Source: Moesziomyces globuligerus
Lineage: Eukaryota > Basidiomycota > Ustilaginomycetes > Ustilaginales > Ustilaginaceae
Length of the DNA stretch: 64,000 nt
NCBI GenBank assembly: GCA_030849465.1
Contig: JARVLF010000018.1
Location: 744,001-808,000 of the forward strand
Direction of reading: 5' to 3'
Shown: positions 59,916 to 64,000 of the stretch, piece after piece
Position numbering within the stretch: position 1 is the stretch's first letter
Layout: each line of letters starts with the position of its first letter
The notes under the pieces: generated by a model
Databases searched by the model: none
Told to the model about the DNA's origin: nothing
Seen by the model: the letters and a program-made list of their open reading frames with translations, nothing else
Translations under genes and position numbers: made by a program

Positions 59916-61217
59916 TCAGCGACGACGGTCTCGATGCCGCTCGTCTCGATGCCGATCATCTCGACGACTGTCGTCGTGGTCGCGGTCGCGCCTATGTTCC
60001 GAGCTGGAGGCGCCATGCGAGCGATGATCTTTGTGCCTTCCGTCTCTTTTGTGGTCTCGATGCCGACCTGCGCGGTCATCTCTTGCTCCCGAGGGGCTCT
60101 TGGAGCGCCGTCGGGAAGAGCGCGAGTGGGATTCGCGTCTGCCATCACGCGAGTCCGCATAGCGTTGCGACCTGTCATCTCTGCGTGCATCGCGATCAGA
60201 TGATGCCTGCTGGCTGACGGTCCTGTCGCTGCTGCGGCTGCCTTGTGGCGATCGCGCCTCGGTGCTGCTTGCGTGTCCATTCCGAGTCGGCTGTCTGTCG
60301 ACCTTGGCAACCGGAACGTACCTGTAGTCGCGTCTGGCCGTGGACTTTGGGGTGCGGGACGACGACGACGCCGACGAAGGCAGAGCGGTTGCGGGGACGC
60401 TCCTCTCCTTGGCACCAAGCCCGAGCAGAGCTGCGCGCTTCTTGGGCTCAGGGGCTTGTTGCGGACCCTTGCCGCCTTTGCCTGCGCCCATGCCTTCCTT
60501 CCAGCCCATCCCGCGCAGGAGTGCGATGCCGAACTGCTCGATGGGCGTAGCTGCATAGTCGTCCAGGCTGGGCGCTTCTGGTCGCGAGTCGATGTCGTGC
60601 TGGAGAAACTCGGCCTCGTCCTCTTGGCGAATGACAAGGGGAGCTCCACTGTTGAATTGGCTGCCGGCATCATCGCCTGCCAGGAGAGCTTTGAGCGCCT
60701 CTTGGTCCGTGCCTTGCTCTGCAGGCTCCTCTGTCTCCGCTGCAGGCGCATTGTCGGACCGAGGAGTGCTATCTGCTTGCTGGTCGGTCGAGCTGGGCTT
60801 GATCTTGGGTTGGCGCAGCTCCAGACCTCTCTTCTGAGCTTCGATATTGATGGCATCTGCAGCATCTGCGGAGCCTGTCTGTGCAGCAGCGCTGGAATCG
60901 GGCACTGCAGACGAGTCTGCGCGTCTCATCGAGACCAGAGGCCCGAGCGACTGGAGATGGGTGGCGATGCCCATGCGTTGCTTGCGATCTTGGCGCCAGT
61001 CGAGGTTGGATGCGACAGGGATGATGCGAGGTGCCGAGGTGCGAGGTGGTGAGGACGTGCGCTTTTGAGCACCATGTCGGCCAAACGAGGTAATCTCCTC
61101 TTCGCGGCTGGAGGAGCGGACGGTGGAGCGGGCATGGTCGTCGTCCTCGTCCGAGTCCTGGAAGGCGCTGTGTCTAGCGGCCGACCGAGAGCCCTTGGCC
61201 TTGACGGGAGCGGTCAT
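59916..61217 (-). CDS. SPP2: Spp2-type G-patch pre-mRNA splicing factor
   Basis: 433 residues from the ATG at 61217, one exon. Spp2 activates the helicase Prp2 in the first catalytic step of splicing. The G-patch region is at about residues 220-270: TPIEQFGIALLRGMGWKEGM, then GAGKGGKG, and PKKRAALLGLGAKE, matching Spp2/GPKOW. The N-terminal part has acidic (SDEDDD) and FGRHGAQKR segments typical of the family. The C-terminal 130 residues are extremely rich in Arg, Asp, Ser and His (RD/RS type), absent from the 185-residue yeast protein. The frame is open up to an ATG at 61454, which would add 79 residues beginning with a Pro run encoded by a 16-base G/C homopolymer; I consider the inner start more likely. 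Confidence 0.88.
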   Translation of the reverse strand: MTAPVKAKGSRSAARHSAFQDSDEDDDHARSTVRSSSREEEITSFGRHGAQKRTSSPPRTSAPRIIPVASNLDWRQDRKQRMGIATHLQSLGPLVSMRRADSSAVPDSSAAAQTGSADAADAINIEAQKRGLELRQPKIKPSSTDQQADSTPRSDNAPAAETEEPAEQGTDQEALKALLAGDDAGSQFNSGAPLVIRQEDEAEFLQHDIDSRPEAPSLDDYAATPIEQFGIALLRGMGWKEGMGAGKGGKGPQQAPEPKKRAALLGLGAKERSVPATALPSSASSSSRTPKSTARRDYRYVPVAKVDRQPTRNGHASSTEARSPQGSRSSDRTVSQQASSDRDARRDDRSQRYADSRDGRRESHSRSSRRRSKSPSGARDDRAGRHRDHKRDGRHKDHRSHGASSSEHRRDRDHDDSRRDDRHRDERHRDRRR

Positions 61218-61435
61218 GTCAGCAGATCCTTTCGATGCGTCTTGCGACGGACGGTGATGGATGAAGAGACGATATGCCGCAGCCTCGAGAGACTCTTGAA
61301 ACGTTGCCCGGTCCAAGGTTGCTGCAGGGTCCCGAAAGTGGAGCGAGGCCAGATTATCTAATGCTGACAAAATCGGGGCCAGACTGATCTTGGACGCGAC
61401 AACGATTCCAGACTCACGGACCTGGATGTTTGTCC

Positions 61436-61451
61436 GGGGGGGGGGGGGGGG
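61436..61451. repeat. Poly-G homopolymer, 16 bases
   Basis: Sixteen G on the plus strand, upstream of the Spp2 start. Length changes here would shift the frame of the alternative upstream ATG at 61454. Confidence 0.85.
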
Positions 61452-62679
61452 CATTCCTTGCCACGAGGTGGGAGAGCCAGCCGGGAAATCCGGAGGTTTG
61501 GGTGTTCCTGAGTTGCTCGGGCTATTGAACGGTCATACTGTAGTAGGCGGTAGGCGGTTGGCGGTGGGCGGTCGGTCGGTGGGCGCGAGTCACGCGAGAC
61601 GCGAATCGCATCGGAGCCAGTCCCAAGTTCCGTGGCTCTTCTCTCGGACCTGACGGATCGGATCGGCCGTCGGCGAATTTCCAATGTGCAGCCACGGCAG
61701 AAAAAAAAAACTTTTGGAAGCGAACCTGTGCTTTCCGAACCGAGTTTGAGGTGAACCCGCGGCTTGGATTTTGGCATCAGCCACTTGCCGCCGTCGGCCG
61801 AATCTCTAGCTTGAACTCAAGCTCGCATCGCGGCCGATTGCGGTTCGAAGGAAGGGCGTCCAAGCATGCTAGCATGTTAGCACGTGCTGCACTGCCGGGT
61901 GTGGATGGCAAGGACGATGTACAACGAGCTAGGAGGTTGGTCAGAGCCAAACCGAGACCGCGGTCGACGGGCGGGAGGAGCCGAACCAAGTGCCGACGCG
62001 AGTCCAATTTAATCCGCCGAAAAGAGCGGAGAATTGGCACTGTGCATGCGCTCAAGAGTTTCGGCAGGTCGGAACCAAACGTCCAATCATGAATCACAGA
62101 ACGCGGGCTTCGTTCGGTCACCTCGAGTCGGCCTGAGCAACGCCACCTCAACCCTCGGATCCTATAGGCTCCACTCTGTCGAGCCGTCCATTCCAAAATT
62201 CGACCTTATCAGCGTCCAATGGCCATGTTGATCCACTCGGACGACCGATCATCGATCGCAGGCGCAGCGAGTGCTGCACCACCTGCTCGCCGTCCGGGGC
62301 TCGAGGCTGAAACAGATCCACGCAACGCAACCAATTCGCTCGTCCACCTCCGCGAGTATCGTGTGGCAAAAGCGAATCCATGCTTGGCATGCTCCACTCT
62401 CCCGCCTCAACTCGAGTCGGCTAGCCATCCCCCACAAACCACTTGAAGTGACTCACATTCGCGATCCACTTCGAATCCTCACGCTCCTTCGTCGGCGGTC
62501 GGCACTCTCGCTCGCAGCCTCTGCCCCGGCTCCCGAATCCGGCGTCGCTCCACTGCCTCCAATTCTGCCCTGCTGCCCAGCCGCACGCGCAAAGTTTCTT
62601 CTCCTTCCGGCAGATCAATTATCACTCGCACACTCATTGGTCCTCCCTCGCCTCGCCTCGCCTCGCCCCTCGAGCTTCC

Positions 62680-62685
62680 ATATAT
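62680..62685 (+). promoter_or_regulatory. TATA-like element of the permease gene
   Basis: ATATAT occurs about 130 bases before the start codon, directly after a CCTCG direct-repeat stretch at 62645-62668. Confidence 0.45.
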
Positions 62686-62815
62686 CCATTGCTCATCCAC
62701 TCACTTGTTCCCCTCCAAACCCCATCTTCGCTTTCTCACCCCATCTTCTCGGAGCCTCCGCATCTCCGTCTTGCGCTCCCCATCCACCCTCTAGGCGTGG
62801 ACCTACTTCGCCGCC

Positions 62816-64000
62816 ATGGCGTCCAACGATGGCATCGCCTCGGTGCCTCTCTCGCCCGACATGGAGAAGAGCTCCTACCCGTCCTCGGACAACTTCGCCA
62901 AGGGCTCCCACATCGCAGATTCCGCCGCTCTCGAGCGCCTCGGCATGGACGAGCACTCTCCGGACGGCCACGTCCAGCGCAACCTCAAGCAGAGACATCT
63001 CTCCATGATTGCTCTCGGCGGCACCATCGGCACCGGCTTGTTCGTCGGTCTCGGTGGCTCCCTCGCCAACGCAGGTCCCGTCAGCACCCTCATCGCCTAC
63101 ATGATCATGGGCGTCGTCGTCTACTCCATGATGGTCGCCCTCGGTGAGGTCAGCACCCTCCTCGCCGTCCCTGGTGGCTTCACCCACCACGCCACCCGCT
63201 TCCTCGACCCCAGCCTCGGTTTCGCCCTCGGCTGGACCTACTGGTACTCTTACGGCATCACCATCCCCACAGAGATCTCGGCTTCCGCCATCGTCATCCA
63301 GTACTGGGACACCACCCAGTCCATCAACCCCGCCGCCTGGATCTCCATCCTCCTCGTCCTCGTCATCGGCGTCAACGCTCTCGGCGTAAAGTACTACGGT
63401 GAAACCGAGTTTTGGTTCTGCCTCATCAAGGTCATCGCCATCATCGTCCTCATCATCACCTCGCTCGTCATCGACCTCGGCGGAGGCCCGCGCGGCGACC
63501 GCATCGGCTTCCGCTTCTGGAAGGACCCCGGTCCCATGGCACAGCTCTTCTGGCAGCCCGACCCCGTCACCGGCAAGCCCACCGGCGGCATCAGCGGCGC
63601 CTTCGGCCGCTTCCTCGCCTTCTGGAACGTCTTTGTCCAGTCCGCCTTCTCCTTTGCCGGCACCGAAATCATCGGTGTCGCCGTCGGTGAGGCCGAAAAC
63701 CCACGAAAGAACGTCCCCAAGGCCATCAAGCGCGTCTTCTGGCGTATCCTCCTCTTCTACGTCCTCGCCATCTTCATGGTCGGTCTCGTCGTCCCCTACA
63801 CCGATCCCCGCCTCTTGAACGGCAGCAGCGACGCCAGCGCCTCGCCTTTCGTCCTCGCCATCAGCAACTCAGGCATTCGCGTCCTTCCGCACATCGTCAA
63901 CGCCGTCCTCCTCGTCACCACTTGGTCCGCTGCCAACTCGGATCTCTACGCCTCCTCCCGAACGCTCTACGCCCTCGCCCTCGAGAACAAGGCGCCTGCT
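62816..64000 (+). CDS. Amino acid permease (YAT/AAP family), N-terminal part, cut by window edge
   Basis: 395 codons are present and the frame runs off the right edge. The protein is an APC-superfamily transporter importing amino acids with protons across the plasma membrane. The hydrophilic start ends in RNLKQRHLSMIALGGTIGTG, the hallmark of TM1 with its GTIGTG substrate-binding break. ALGEVSTLLAVPGGFTHHATRF and FALGWTYWYSYGITIPTEIS follow, then FVQSAFSFAGTEIIGVAVGE and NPRKNVPKAIKRVFWRILLFY of the family. About nine membrane spans are visible. The full protein of about 550 residues would add three to four more. The TM-rich sequence is uninterrupted, so no intron is needed in this part. The ATG context (CCGCCATGG) is strong. 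Confidence 0.93.
   Translation, partial: MASNDGIASVPLSPDMEKSSYPSSDNFAKGSHIADSAALERLGMDEHSPDGHVQRNLKQRHLSMIALGGTIGTGLFVGLGGSLANAGPVSTLIAYMIMGVVVYSMMVALGEVSTLLAVPGGFTHHATRFLDPSLGFALGWTYWYSYGITIPTEISASAIVIQYWDTTQSINPAAWISILLVLVIGVNALGVKYYGETEFWFCLIKVIAIIVLIITSLVIDLGGGPRGDRIGFRFWKDPGPMAQLFWQPDPVTGKPTGGISGAFGRFLAFWNVFVQSAFSFAGTEIIGVAVGEAENPRKNVPKAIKRVFWRILLFYVLAIFMVGLVVPYTDPRLLNGSSDASASPFVLAISNSGIRVLPHIVNAVLLVTTWSAANSDLYASSRTLYALALENKAPA

Larger units (their letters stand above)
61218..62815. other. Divergent promoter region, Spp2 and amino acid permease
   Basis: About 1.6 kb. It contains the poly-G run, a GGCGGT-type degenerate repeat near 61545-61585 and a TATA-like element near 62680. The open frames in it are not protein-like, and no RNA gene was recognised. 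Confidence 0.55.

Overview
The window looks like nuclear DNA of a basidiomycete yeast or smut-type fungus, most likely Ustilaginomycotina. The coding regions are GC-rich with strong G/C in third codon positions. Many genes are single long exons; the others have a few GT-AG introns, often close to the start codon. Proteins carry long Ser/Ala-rich disordered extensions. The conserved genes are ordinary eukaryotic housekeeping genes: TAF5, PP1, Clp1, NAC-beta, lumazine synthase and ATP synthase subunit e. No operons, prophages or CRISPR arrays are present. I place 25 protein genes with good support (two cut by the window edges), one broken recombinase-like relic, one doubtful small ORF and three intron-containing tRNA-Gly genes.

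Layout, left to right. At 1-2312 (-) lies the N-terminal part of a Ser-rich protein with a possible myristoylation start. After a 3 kb gap come an eIF4E-family protein (5313, +), a quinone oxidoreductase and acetyl-CoA synthetase (both -). Across a 2.8 kb gap is Clp1 (13828, +), followed by tRNA-Gly(UCC) and, beside it, a frameshifted relic resembling the DUF3435 tyrosine-recombinase family. Then follow 3-hydroxyisobutyryl-CoA hydrolase (-), lumazine synthase (+), a glutathione S-transferase (+), NAC-beta (-), ATP synthase e (+), a secreted metallophosphoesterase (+), an unknown protein (+), a WS/DGAT-like acyltransferase (-), TAF5 (+), PP1 (+, with a long pyrimidine- and CAG-rich leader) and an Ark/Prk-type kinase (-).

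From 44.8 to 52.4 kb two identical tRNA-Gly(GCC) genes in opposite orientation bracket a Gbp2/Hrb1-like RNA-binding protein (+, six coding exons), a HAD phosphatase (+) and an auxin-efflux-carrier-type membrane protein (-). The rest holds a Mn superoxide dismutase without presequence (+), a carnosine N-methyltransferase homologue (-), a TAPT1/EMP65 family membrane protein (+), a small multi-pass membrane protein (-), an Spp2-type G-patch splicing factor (-) and an amino acid permease cut by the right edge (+).

The genes do not form one pathway. Loose themes are acyl-CoA metabolism (acetyl-CoA synthetase, HIBCH, WS/DGAT), mRNA processing and translation (Clp1, Gbp2-like, Spp2, eIF4E-like, NAC), and redox defence (quinone oxidoreductase, GST, SOD). 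I saw no convincing new multi-gene system. The observations most worth checking are the recombinase relic beside a tRNA, the identical inverted tRNA pair, the eIF4E-like protein lacking the dorsal tryptophan, and a short linear motif shared by the eIF4E-like protein and the kinase. All function calls come from reading the translations; no database search was run.
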